Source of the DNA: Dichotomocladium elegans
Taxonomy: Eukaryota > Mucoromycota > Mucoromycetes > Mucorales > Lichtheimiaceae
DNA: 64,000 nt
Direction of reading: 5' to 3'
Assembly (NCBI GenBank): GCA_025716815.1
Contig: JAIXMN010000027.1
Location: 433,533-497,532 of the forward strand
Under the pieces are notes generated by a model. That model did no database searches, was not told the DNA's origin, and was given only the letters and a program-made list of their open reading frames with translations. The position numbers and the translations under genes were made by a program. Numbering within the stretch: position 1 is the stretch's first letter; each line of letters opens with the position of its first letter. Below, one piece after another: positions 46,054 to 56,945 of the stretch.

Positions 46054-46374
46054 ATGCCACCTACACCCTCCCGTGGCATTTCACCGCTTACTGAGGAAGC
46101 TAGAGCAGCCCTCATGGACAACTTCAAAATGCACCACGATGAACCCGCATGCCACGCCTGTGGTAGCATCGGCCGCCTCCGTCGATGCGGCTCCTCTAAC
46201 GATAAGATTCGCCGCCCGTTATTTGCCTGTTCTTCCTGCTCTGTTCGCCCGAACCATGATTGTCGCGGATACAGGGCAGACAGACAAGAAAGTGTAGCGC
46301 AGGAACAAGACAGGAGCAGAAGGCAGGCACAGACCGAGAATGGGTTGGCAGTGATAGTGCTGGTAATGGAGTAG
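46054..46374 (+). CDS. Possible small zinc-binding protein or first exon
   Basis: The ATG at 46054 follows a long pyrimidine-rich stretch. The protein begins MPPTPSRGISPLTEEARAAL and carries CHACGSIGRLRRCG followed about 20 residues later by CSSCSVRPNHDC, a pair of CxxC groups that could bind zinc. The rest is Gln/Arg-rich and ends at 46374; an unseen intron could change the C-terminus. No family recognised. Confidence 0.4.
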   Translation: MPPTPSRGISPLTEEARAALMDNFKMHHDEPACHACGSIGRLRRCGSSNDKIRRPLFACSSCSVRPNHDCRGYRADRQESVAQEQDRSRRQAQTENGLAVIVLVME

Positions 46375-47914
46375 AGGGAAAGGTCAGGAACTACTCTAGA
46401 GAACAATACTATACTACTAACCAGAACTGTGCCTGACAGGAAAGAATCAAGACAAGACAGGGCAAGAGATGGAGGAGAAGACAAGAACTACACTACGGGG
46501 GTGGATGTTAGGTACTTCCAGTCACACAGCATGCACCAATTCGGATAGCTACCAGGAACAAGGCAGAGCCCGAGAGGCAGGACAAATGATATGTATGAAT
46601 CGATAGACCATAGACAGAGAACTGATGACCAGGGATGATGTACGACAAAAAGGATAATCTGATAATATTTTATTATAACAAATATAAGGGTACTTATACT
46701 AGATCCTGTGGGAGAGAGGCGTATGGAACATATTGAGGTTCGTTGCAATGACTTAAAAGAATTAATGCAATCGACCAAAATTAATGCAACCAGGACAATA
46801 AATGCATTCGTGAAAGGGGTACCTAGGGTAAGGGGCGAACGCTCTCGAATAATCCCATTTTGGGTCATGACAGTAGGAGAGTCCTTGAATCGGTGGATAA
46901 CGTTCGATGAGCTGTAAACGCTCCTTGTCAGCGAGCGTACAGGATTTTTCAGAAGAAGTGTGCCATAGAGTTTAGTTGTTCGCAGCCGATTTTTTTTCTT
47001 CGCAGGTCTGGAGAGGAATTTGGTATAAGAGGAAGCAAATATTCGCAATGGACCGTTCTGCTTTCCGCAGCGAGCGGTGGTTGAAAACGATGAGAAATTG
47101 GAGCTTTTTCGAATCAGGTTTCCAATTCGAATTACTTCCTGAACGGATTCGCAGCCGAATTGCGAAATCGAAACAACCCATAGATTGAAATCGCAGCTGC
47201 AGTACTGAATTTTCGAAAGAAACGTTTTTATTATGGAATAGCTAGAGAATGCTTTCGACAAGAGGTTGTGAATAGTCCGTTCCCCTGAAAGGCATTTAGT
47301 TTCGGCAAAATCAAAACCGAACGGGACCTCCATCTATTACACATGCTACTTGCAAGCATTTCGTTCCCAACATGGGCATTCGTACAGATGCATTGAGTAT
47401 TCGAAAGGCTGGACAGATATTCGCATAGCCACCATATCTATCGGAAAACGTTGAGCAGCTTGCATTAAATCTTTCCGATTAATCCAGTTCTGTTGTATAA
47501 CCGTCTCGTTCTGCAATGCAACGTGATGTGATGTGATCTCTCAACAAAAGAAAGTATCCCACAGATTTAAAAAATGGACAAACACCGCTGTTGTCAGCAA
47601 GAAGAAGAGAACAGGAGGTAGAAGTAGAGTTTAGCTTAAAGGAAAGCGCGGATTTATTAAGCGTGTTTTTGCTCAGCGTCTAAAAGTTTGGGTTTTGCTA
47701 TTTGCACCACCCCATTTACACCACCCCTCATGCAAACCTCGCCCGGCGCGCACCACCCCACCTCAAACTGTGGCCATTCATCTTAATAGACAGCATGGAC
47801 ATCGCTGGCAAATGTTTCAAATAAATGCATTACCACCCGCTGTAAAGCGTGAGTCAGTTTCTGTAATGCGTGTTTTTTTTTTATTAAAAAAAGCCCTTTA
47901 AATGTAGGCAATTG
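46375..47914. other. Region with one long frame of doubtful meaning
   Basis: 46488-47333 (minus) is open for 281 codons from an ATG but is Ser/Ile/Cys-rich, with no motif, and the plus strand is also partly open (46708-46917, 46976-47188), so I do not call it a gene. 47690-47770 is unusually C-rich with repeated CACCACCCC. Nothing else recognised. Confidence 0.4.
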
Positions 47915-49042
47915 CTATTTCAACATTCTGTCATCATCGCTTATGTCGCATGCTATCACATTCAATCTGCCTTTAGGCATTGGTAGTGCCTGGTGGGGGC
48001 CACGAGAATACTCGAATGAAGACGAGAAAAGAGGCTCCCACGGATCATCTCGACCATTCCATTTCATTACACCAACACGAAACGGGTCCACTTCAGGCCA
48101 CTGGAATGGTGCATCTTCCTTAATCTTGACAAGGATAAAGTGACTCCCGATGAGTTGCAGCACGATCGGGTGCGTACTCTTCGCCTTAGCAGGGTGGGTT
48201 TGGAAAGGGAGGAAGAGGTAAGTGTTACTGCCATAAACAGCAATTGGTCGCCCAAATGTGTCCGCCGCAATCTGTGAACATTCTGGGGAAATGAACCATT
48301 CCCCTGATGCCTCACTCAGCACCTTTTCGATGCGGGCTTTCGGATACCCTACATAATCCTTATCTTGCATAGCAATAAACTGCTCGCGCATCTCCTTCTT
48401 CACGTATTCGTATTCATCTTCTGCGCCATACACAGCAAATGCAATTGCACGAAAACCACAATTGCCATCACCAAGAGGATTAAAAACCGAGTAACAGTAT
48501 GGCGCGGAATAATATCTGTGACAAGGTGAAGGTCCGACATTATGGGCGTTTGTGGGATGGTGCTAGTAGTGCCGAAACGTTCGACATGAGCGAGGATATT
48601 TGAAAGTTGGTGGTTGGTATCACCGTTCCTATACATTTAATACATCAGTAAGGTAAGCTAGATTAATGTACTAGGCATACCAGATACTCAAAGCTTCGTG
48701 TCCTGCGATTGTTTTCGCCTTTTTGTTGCATTTTTGTTCATGGATTTCAAGAGCGATGGGTGCTCGTTTCTTGCTGCTTCTAAAATGGTTGGTGCTAGGT
48801 TTTGGCTGTTGCAAATTTTCAAGGTCGATCGGTTGATCATCGACAAGTGTTCTCAGTTTGCTGAGAAAAGTGACTTTTTCTTGTTGGTTTGAGTATGTGT
48901 GGCGTAAAGAGACAAGCCGACTAAGTTCTACATCAATCTGCTCATCAACTGTGGGCGCCACAAATGGACGAGATATAGCAATTATGCTAGGGTCCGTTAT
49001 CTGTGTTTCCTGGCCTAGATAATAGATCATTGTTAGTAACAA
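47915..49042 (-). pseudogene. Mutator-type transposase C-terminus followed by an OTU cysteine-protease domain
   Basis: The upstream part (49042-48671) is charged, with a basic KKRAPIALEIHEQ segment resembling the region after the SWIM finger in MULE transposases. Downstream on the minus strand is an OTU deubiquitinase-like domain: NPLGDGNCGFRAIAFAVYG holds the catalytic Cys (about 48470). It is followed by EYEYVKKEMREQF, GRPIAVYG, and the catalytic His in GSHFILVKI (about 48135); the frame ends at 47915. OTU domains fused to MULE transposases are known from plants and other eukaryotes. The exon junction upstream of DGNC is unresolved and no MULE catalytic core remains, so this is a partial gene. 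Confidence 0.55.
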
Positions 49043-49279
49043 AGTAGGTTATTATCAGAAACCGTGATTATCGCCACCTCCAACCCATATTTCTGTGAAC
49101 TGCCTACCTGATAGAGGTGCAGTCTCTTCTGGGAAAAGATGCCAGCGGCGTGGAACCATTGCCAAAGGAATAACGCCTTCTGCAGGAAGTTGATGGCAGC
49201 AAGGGAGCCCATATACCGCTTTTAATGCACAACGGCAGAAATTTGTCTGAAGGACGTGAAGGTGGACGAGCTCTCCTCT

Positions 49280-49755
49280 AAACTAAAAGACAAAGACGGA
49301 CCAAAATTACGAAGGCCCGTTCACTGTGGTAGGTCGTAGAGGCAATAGTCATGTCCTTGCCGATAAAGACAATGATCTGCTATCACGCGACGTTCCTGTA
49401 AGCCATCTCAAAGCCATTTCGAAAGATACTATTGTATCGGATGATCAGTTCTATGAGATTGAAGCAATCATCAACCATCGAGGCACACGTAGAAAATATG
49501 AATACCTTTGTCAGTGGAAAGGCTATTCCGCAAAGGGTGACGCGTGGGAACCTGCCACCAACTTTAACGACCTCAGTATTATGGACAAATACTGGAAACG
49601 CAGGCAAGTTGCTATCAATATGAATAGCAGATTAGAGTCCAGTAGTACATGTCAAATGTAACTGAGGACACCTGTGCTCCATACACAAGGGGAAACAAGA
49701 GGAAGCCAACCAAAACGGTCGGCCCTAGGCGCTCTAAGCGTTCGCGTAAATAAAC
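49280..49755 (+). pseudogene. Ty3/gypsy element 3: integrase tail with chromodomain
   Basis: From about 49290 the plus strand reads NYEGPFTVVGR, the integrase GPF/Y-type barrel, then VSHLKAI and a chromodomain (FYEIEAIINHRGTRRKYEYLCQWKGYSAKGDAWEP, given in part: key residues Y-Y-L-W-K-G-Y-W-EP). A frame change after about 49650 leads to a basic tail (KRKPTKTVGPRRSKRSRK). No protease, RT or LTR nearby, so this is a fragment distinct from elements 1 and 2. Confidence 0.75.
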
Positions 49756-49892
49756 GTCTTTCCCGTTTTTTCCCACTGGGTTTTTTAGGGTTTTGCAGAT
49801 GTTTCTAGGAATTGGTCTTTTATTCATTCACTTGCGTATGCTTGGATTATTGGCATTAGACGGTTGACTTCAATCTGGTGGGGGGTAGGGTA

Positions 49893-50043
49893 ATGTTGTA
49901 GTTATCACTCTAGAGCGGAGATCACATGACCTTCTTAGTAGCTCGTGAAACACCGCTTACCAATTTGTTATAGCGAGGCAGCTCATGGTACAATAAAGAG
50001 CACCTTTATCCAGTCTCACTTACTTCCGCTCGTGATAAAACAC
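49893..50043 (-). mobile_element. MITE-B copy 2, inverted orientation
   Basis: Reverse complement of 26837-26987 with only a handful of differences, for example ATGACCTTCTTAG here against the AAGATCATGTG side there. The ends are GTGTTTTATCACG and TGTTGTAGTTATCAC. Flanks do not show a clear CTG or other 3-bp duplication. It lies about 100 bp downstream of the arginase stop codon. Confidence 0.85.
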
Positions 50044-50085
50044 CCTTCCCAACGAGTCGGTTGTATTCTTTATTCTATCACGCGG

Positions 50086-50120
<35 letters not shown>
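50086..50120. repeat. (TA)n(TG)n microsatellite downstream of arginase
   Basis: About 7 TA and 10 TG dinucleotides, in the 3' flank of the arginase gene. It is the inverse-oriented counterpart of the repeat inside arginase intron 1. Confidence 0.95.
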
Positions 50121-50140
50121 AGGCTGGGGGGAGGGAAGAT

Positions 50141-50814
50141 TTATAGCAATGTCTCTCCAAGACAGCAACGAGCAAGTGAGCAGCCAACCTGTACTGTCTG
50201 GAGTACTTCATGTTTATCGGCCAGGGCAGGATTCACTTCCATGATGTCTGCTGCCACCAATAGCCCTGTTTCTGCCACAGCCTCACAGATATAATGTCCC
50301 TCACGGAATGTCAGACCTCCCCGAACCGGTGTACCCTGTGGGAAAGGAAAACATGCGTAAAGCAAGTTAAGTTAACTCTACGCGATTTGCGCCCCCCAAA
50401 AAACTATACAACTCCTGGATCCATACCGTGCTCGGCGCTACTGACGGATCGAGCGCATCCACATCAAAAGACAAATGGATCGGCAGATCCCTATTCGGAT
50501 TAACGTGATTGAGGGCCATCTCCACGATTTCGCCAATGCCCCACCTGTCAACATGATGCATGGTGTAGGCTTTGATGCCTAGATTCCGGATTGTCTTCTT
50601 CTCAAAATTGTCTAGGTCGCGAAGGCCAATGTACACCAGCTTGTTGTGATCGAGCAAAGGCTTTACCCACTGAAAATCGGGGTGGCCCGTGGATAGTCCG
50701 GTAAGGAAGCTAAGCGGACAGCCGTGGATGTTGCCTGATGTGGTTGCCTCCGGTGTGTTGATATCCTTTAATCATCTTAACCTTATCAATACCTCCCTCT
50801 CTGTCCATTTTACT

Positions 50815-50860
<46 letters not shown>

Positions 50861-51291
50861 CCCCCCTCTTTCCTTCAACTCACAGCATGTGCATCCACCC
50901 AAATAAGGCATGCGTCTGGGTACGCACCAAAGACGCCAGAGACCGTCGCCAGTGCCACGGAATGGTCTCCCCCCAACGTCAGGACAAAGTCACCGCGACA
51001 GGCGCGCTCGTATATCTGGGCAGCTACATGTTGCGTCACCGCCGAAACAAACTTGGGTTGTATGAGGTTCATCGTGACAGGATCAGACTCGGGACGAAGG
51101 TCATTGATGTTGTCGTTCGCAACATACTCGGTCACCCATCCAAGCTCCTGCAGCTGCTCAGCGAGCCCAGACTCAACAAGCATCAGAGGACCCTTTTCGA
51201 CACCCTCTTGAGGTTGACCCCCGTTGAAAGGAACGCCAATGATGGACACCTTGCTGTTGGTGATGAATTTGCTTCTCGTAGTTGTAACCAT
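50141..51291 (-). CDS. CAR1: Arginase (three exons, about 313 aa)
   Basis: Hydrolyses arginine to ornithine and urea with a binuclear Mn site. Exons 51291-50884, 50765-50427 and 50335-50141; introns of 118 and 91 nt, both GT-AG and in phase 0. Metal ligands are in [10 protein letters not shown] (His), WVDAHADINTPE (Asp-His-Asp, formed across intron 1) and [22 protein letters not shown] (Asp-Asp, the last part formed across intron 2, motif quoted in pieces). The N-terminus has [11 protein letters not shown] and EKGP. The ATG at 51291 has a purine at -3. Length is typical for fungal arginases. Intron 1 contains a long dinucleotide microsatellite. No disabling changes. Confidence 0.95.
50814..50860. 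repeat. (AC)n(AT)n microsatellite in arginase intron 1
   Basis: About 13 AC followed by 10 AT units, ending 23 bp from the intron's 5' end (minus strand). Likely length-variable. Confidence 0.95.
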
Positions 51292-52311
51292 GGTTTGGAA
51301 TACTTTCTTTTCTGGAGAAGAAAGAAAAAATGGGATGGGAAGAGGAGGGTAATAAAACCGGAAAGATGGACCGGCGAAGAATTTGTTTTATAGACGTTGC
51401 GCCATTTTCAGGTAACGTGGCCATATCTAAAAAAAAAAGTGGGCATGCAACCCACTCAACCACATTGTTTACTTTGCTTCAAAGGCGGAGGATGGTATAG
51501 ACTGATGAACCCATGATTATGATTCCTATACCTGTTGATCTTACTTCCTAGAAAAGAAAGTCAACCACTTGCCTCTGTTGCGGTCTATTGCCGGCATTGC
51601 AATCAGTCCATCGACAGCGTAAGGGCTGAAACGTCCGTTGATGCATCCTTCAATCCTGTTGCTGTAACACAAAAAGTATGGCCAGATCACGCATGGTAGC
51701 CTTCCCCGCCCGTCTGCATGTAAAAAATGAGACACTCGCAAGTTCGCTCAGTCGCAAACAAAATAGCCCACCGGACTGAAAAGATGTCTTACCAATGTGA
51801 CAGATCATCAGGAAAATTCTAGAACGCTTTACCTACAGTGTGCATGTTCATACATAGAACGGTAACCTCCCCCTCCCCCATCAACCGAGATTCTCAACTT
51901 ACCAAAAGGTATGCTCACCGTGATCGCATCCCCCTCTGTCCCGAAGATGAAAACAAGGAAAAGAATACATGGCCAGGTTACAAATTAAATAAACCAATCA
52001 AACAAGTGAAAAGAATAGCTTATTCCTCCAACGCGATTAAAAAAAATACTCAACCCCCTTTCTCTCTCTTTTTTTCTCTGACTTTTGTTCATCCTCTTTC
52101 TTCCATCAACACACGGTCAAACATGGTCTCACAACAACTCAATGAAGTAATTTACCGCAACGGTTTTCTGTATCGAGAATTCAGGGCTAACATCATACCA
52201 AATAACACTTGAAAAGAGTAAAATCACAAAAGATGACATGCTCAGCGTGGTGAAGGAGGTAAAGCAGAAGCAAAACTGTAACAAAAGAGAAGGAGGAGGA
52301 GAGATGGAGGC
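51292..52311. other. Divergent promoter region between arginase and the dynein light chain gene
   Basis: No supported gene. The two flanking genes are transcribed away from each other, so both promoters should be here. 52030-52110 is pyrimidine-rich on the plus strand, typical upstream of fungal start sites. Confidence 0.5.
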
Positions 52312-52757
52312 ATGAAAGAAACATTGGCAAAGGTTATAGATGACTTCACTTACATTGAATTCATTCCCTTCATCCAAAAGTCAGTCGAAACGGTCCTCAA
52401 GGATGTCGATTATGTACATAGTAAAGTGGCCGGCTGGAATTCGGATGTCATCGAGGCCTGTTTATCTAAACTCAAGACACTCAACAAGAATTACAAATAT
52501 GTCGGTAAGCGATGACATTCCGGTTACTGATTCAGACAGAAGGCCACGCGCGCGTCCGTGTATGTGCCTCTACGCTCACACGTAAAATCGCTTATGCGAA
52601 CATGATAGTGACCTCCGTCATTCTGCAAAAGAATGGTGCTGGATTTTATGCGGGTAGCTCGGTCTATTGGGATAGCACCCGTGACGATAATGTGTCCTAT
52701 CGACACGAAACGAAATCCTACTACGCCCTCATCAACGTCTTTGCCCTGAGCATATGA
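52312..52757 (+). CDS. Tctex-type dynein light chain (DYNLT1-like)
   Basis: Exons 52312-52504 and 52609-52757 with a 104-nt GT-AG intron give 113 aa, the usual length for this family. Signatures are DYVHSKVAGWNSDVIEACL, then across the intron KYVVTSVILQKNGAGFYAGSS, and the end YALINVFALSI. It is a homodimeric light chain of cytoplasmic dynein that binds the intermediate chain and cargo adaptors. The start is uncertain: TTATAG just before ATGACTTC (52335-52348) looks like a 3' splice site, so the true N-terminus may come from an unseen upstream exon, replacing the first nine residues. Confidence 0.9.
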
Positions 52758-53829
52758 TTTCTCTATTCTCATGTATGAGCGTCGGACGTATTCGGCCATC
52801 GTCGTCTCAAAGCCTTCAGGGTCAATCCATCTTCCCCCTTCCTCTACGTTTCTCCTTTTGTGTGACCTTTGCGTCCTATCACTCAAAAACTAATATACAG
52901 CACAAACCCTATCCCCAGGTTGACAGCGTACATACATACACCGTTTTCCAAAATTGAAGTCATGTTCTAGCAGTTCTGAAGTCGCGAGATTAGAGCATCC
53001 TTAACGAACCTTCGAAGTTGGGATAGTTTCAATTTAGTGGACCGTCTAAAACGATCCGCCAAAACTCGTGTTGAGCCATAGACCTCTCAAATTCGCCAAC
53101 TCTGGCATGGAATGTTATTTCTTGCCCAGCTCCGAATCAGTACCTGAATCATCGTCGGCAGAAGATGAGGAACTTTGCAGGGCTTGGACCAGCGTTTCCG
53201 TTAATGCAGGGATCGGTCCAGACCAAAGGAAAAGCACGTTCTGGGGCCGGATCCACACGGGTTGAGAGAAATGCAAATAGGTTGCAGTCTCCCCGGGGTA
53301 TTCATCCAGCGATCAGTGTCCAAGTCTTGTGGCTCCCTCGCACAAGTGGAGGCACCCCAGGAGAGTGGGACTACCCAGTAGGGTAAGATAATCTATGGTT
53401 GGTCCTTCTTAGCGATCGTTTTGACCACGTTCAAGTGTAGGTAGCCAAAGCACATGCGCTCTATGAAGATGCGCAAAAGGGCCGGATCAAAGTCGAACAT
53501 TGCTGGTGCAATTTGCGCAATGTGCCGAAGTAGGCTGATGCCATGGCCCAAAGTCGAAGACAAAGGGCAATAGTGCCTCTTTCGCCGCCCCGGTGGACGT
53601 TGGATGTTTTCCAGACGCTCGTTTCCCTCCCTCCCAGTTGAAAGCAGGAGAAGGCGCCAATGAAACATCCTGGAGATGAGCTATGCGCCTTCACTACTGA
53701 AGGCATACAGCCACCAAGAAGATGCTCGAGGAGTCGATTCAGCTAGCTCGCGCGCGTAATGATATCAACAGATTGTTTTGATAAAATGATACAATCAAAT
53801 GTTGCTCAAAAGGAAAGAAAAAATGGGGT
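52758..53829. other. Non-coding stretch downstream of the dynein light chain gene
   Basis: No recognised gene; 53393-53706 is open in two minus-strand frames but without motifs. It may contain further, unrecognised parts of the Harbinger relic at 53830. Confidence 0.4.
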
Positions 53830-54185
53830 TCAGTTGATCGGCTCGTCCAAAAACCTCGCCCAAGTATGCTTTACAAGGTCATCACGCAACTGGAAATGGA
53901 CTTCTTGGTCACGCATTTCCCGGTTACGCCTGCGAAAGTCGATAGTTTCTCCGGTTGCGGATGCAGATGATGAGGCACCCACGCTTACTCGCTCTGCTCG
54001 GGATCTCTGAACCTCCATAATCACGTCGTCGAGGATTACGAATGTCTTCATGATATCGGCGACGTTCTCCTTATACCACAGTCTCGTTGGCTGTCGGATA
54101 ATGCCAAAGCGGGACTACGGCACTCCAACGGCTCTCTCCACGTCCTTCCTTGCGCCTTTGTGGACGGTTGCAAACAGCTACATTG
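53830..54185 (-). pseudogene. PIF/Harbinger (ALP1-like) transposase C-terminal relic
   Basis: Minus strand reads RKDVERAVGVP, a stop, then SRFGIIRQPTRLWYKENVADIMKTFVILDDVIM and a tail with EVHFQLRDDLVKHTWAR. It matches the pattern DVERAFGVLQSRFAI...ILHNMI...HxQLRDDLVEH of this transposase group, with the catalytic Glu preserved in DVERA. Upstream catalytic blocks are absent. A different lineage from Harbinger elements 1 and 2. Confidence 0.75.
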
Positions 54186-55231
54186 AAGAGAGATAAAGAT
54201 TGGTCTAATGATAATAGGTCCTCTCATTACAGCAATTCAATCGATCAATTATTTCTTATAAAGGAAGGGCGCCTTGTATGGAAGTGATGTACTTTATTTT
54301 CCAAAATAAATGTCGTACAAAATACAAAATAGCTACGCATAGAATCGTATAAAGTTGTCGTATCAATAGGTAAAACGATTTCGGATCCGCGGATTGGAAC
54401 ATGTTAGACAACAAAAAACACTACCTCTTCTCCATACCCGTTAACTTACCTCCGAAGAGTAGTATGGGTGTCCTGGCGATAACCAGGACGGAAGATGTGG
54501 AGGAGGCCAGCAGCAACAGGGGACGAGACCAGTGGCGGCGGCGAAAAGGAGTAAAAGGAATGGAGTGGGACCAGAAGCGGCAGCGAAACGGAGCGGAAGG
54601 AGAGGAGAAGTGTTCAAGATCTCCTCTCTTCCATGGCTCATCAAGTACTGGTACGATTGGTTAATCTACAAAGAAGTGTGGATGTTAGATTGCAATAAAA
54701 GAATTTAGTATTATAGTGATCATACCGGATAAGACCATGGAAGAGAGGGTCGGGATGTAGTTAATGAAGAAAGCCGATTGCTCAACCGTCCATTATTTAT
54801 AGGAAATCAAGGATCATACTATGCTCCTTTTGATGCACGACTTTCATCACTTACTGACTCTTTAACTGATACAGAGCTTGAAAACGCCTTGTTATGATCT
54901 TTCCATCTCCACGGCAGATCACATGCTCCTTTTGATGCACGACTTTCATCACTTACTGATGCTTTAACTGATACAGAGCTTGAAAACGCCTTGTTATGAT
55001 CTTTCCATTTCCGCCGCGTAAAAATACAATACAGAAAACGAATTGGATAATAGCATTCACATTTCTAAAGTTTCAGGTTTTGCTAACACGATCATCGCAA
55101 ATGGTCCTTAAATACCGATACTTTTTAGTCTTCATCATCTACAGCTACTTACGACTCACATTCAAAAGTAAGTTTCTTTTATCAATGGTTAGACATCAGA
55201 AACCGAAATATTTAGTCATCCCGGTACAGAC
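54186..55231. other. Non-coding stretch with a tandem duplication
   Basis: Contains the purine-rich block 54500-54620 (overlapping frames on both strands, composition effect) and the tandem repeat at 54822-55010. No gene recognised. It should hold whatever promoter served the Fanzor-like gene. Confidence 0.4.
54822..55010. repeat. Tandem duplication, two units with a 102-bp period
   Basis: TGCTCCTTTTGATGCACGAC starts at 54822 and again at 54924; the units match for about 87 bp with three or four differences and are separated by about 15 bp of unique sequence. Confidence 0.9.
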
Positions 55232-56772
55232 ATGTCTTCACCCGCTACATCAACTACGAGCGGCTCCAGCGTTCGCGATGTCGGTGACCGGATCCTTTCG
55301 GTGAAGTGTAGTATTCAAAGTATCGGCTGGCGAGAAGAGTACCATGAGCGGTTACTAGAGGTGGTCGATATTGTTCACGCCACAACAGTGCACGCGTTCT
55401 CCTTCTCAAAGTATATCTTCCTAAATGAACTTCAAACCAACCAAGACTTCGACATTGCGATCTTCTTGAACAGCCGTTTTTTTTTCTGAAGTATGGCTCT
55501 CTTTAGTCGAATACGAGAGACGTGCACTTAGATCGTCCATCACGGTCAGGAATTGAGCTCTGATCAACGAGTACTTGCCTGGATATCTCCACCATGCAAA
55601 TTACACGAGGCCATCTTTTCCGCATGCACAACAATGCTCGATATATGAAGGCCGCAAGATAAATGCAGCGTACAGCAACAATATCAACATGAGATTTGGT
55701 CAGCATCTCAGACGTGCCGTCAATACTTTGCTGGACATTCGACGTCAAAAGGCTATAATGGAAAGAGACCTGCTCGATCAGGGTTTGAGCATCGAAGAAA
55801 TAAGCGCCCGTATCCTGGAAACCGTGATCGAGCCTGCCAGGCGCTTCAAGTTGGCAATTAGTAGCCGACAGATTAACACAGATCTCATCAGGCAGCAATC
55901 GGATGTATTTGGGGAGGCTTTGCAGGCCCTATTGCCTGTTCTCAACTCTTATCCTGAAGGCTACAGATTCCAAAAAGACAATATCTAGTACGACAGCAAG
56001 TCCCGCCCCGCCAACCACATGAAAGCCTTTTACCAGCTCGCTTGCTTGTTTCAACGTCTCGAATTACCTGCTTTTAATTGTTTCCCACTTCGTCGCAGAT
56101 GGTCCCCGTGCTATATGTTTATTGACAGCAAAATGCTTTGCCAAAACATTCTGCAACGATCTTGGAACAATGATGACGAACTCGTCAACCTGGATTATTG
56201 GTATGAGGTAGTTGACCTCAATTCAAAAGCTTTCAGGCCCCAGAAAGAAGGCAATCTCATGTTCCGTGGCATGATCAGTACAGATGGCGTTGGAGTTACT
56301 GTATTTAAAAAGCAGAGAGCATCGCCGATTGCAACCGCGACACCTCTAAAAGCAAACAAGGAGCTTATCCCTTACATCACAAGCCTGAGCCGGGCGGGTC
56401 ATGAAGAATTATCCGGTCGATGTGTAGCCGTCGATCCAGGCCGATGAGAACTTATGTACTGCGTGCACGAGGAATCAACAAATATCGCGCCTCGACTGTT
56501 CCGGTATACCAAATCCCAGCAGGACAAGGCACGAAAGAGCAAAAAGTTCCGTCGGTTGGGCACTTGTGTAGTGTAGGAAGATTGTACTTCTTTTCGTATT
56601 CTCTCAGTCTCTTACAACACAACAAAACACGACACTGCTGTCATCCTTATCCATACGTTCAGGAAGTGTAGGTACATAATGAATAATTTCTCTGAATATT
56701 ACAATGAAAACATTAAATTTCATTGTCTATCGCTAAAGCTCCAGACAATTGGAGGGAGTCCATCGGACTTCC

Positions 56773-56899
56773 CGAACCTGAACTGAAGAGTGCTGTGATC
56801 ATCTTTCTCTCTTTATTGCCGAAAATTTCTAAGAATTATGAAATTTTTTTTTTTTTTTATAAGTAGCGTGAGCTTGTATAGCTAAGTTCCTTGATCATT
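56773..56899 (+). repeat. Left inverted terminal repeat of the DIRS element
   Basis: Matches the reverse complement of 60925-61050 apart from the length and phase of an A/T homopolymer (56847-56861). The 51 bases outside it (56722-56772) are unique to the left end and are mirrored only in the internal complementary region. Confidence 0.9.
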
Positions 56900-56945
56900 T
56901 TTCTTTCGCATCGCCGGTCAGTACCGCTTTCGCCAAATCGATCCT

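Noticed and set aside
46488..47333. 281-codon minus-strand open frame
   Set aside because: No motif, skewed Ser/Ile/Cys composition, and the opposite strand is partly open over the same bases; looks like chance in low-stop sequence.
52524..52886. 120-codon frame antisense to the dynein light chain gene
   Set aside because: It is the mirror of a clearly conserved gene and has no motif of its own.
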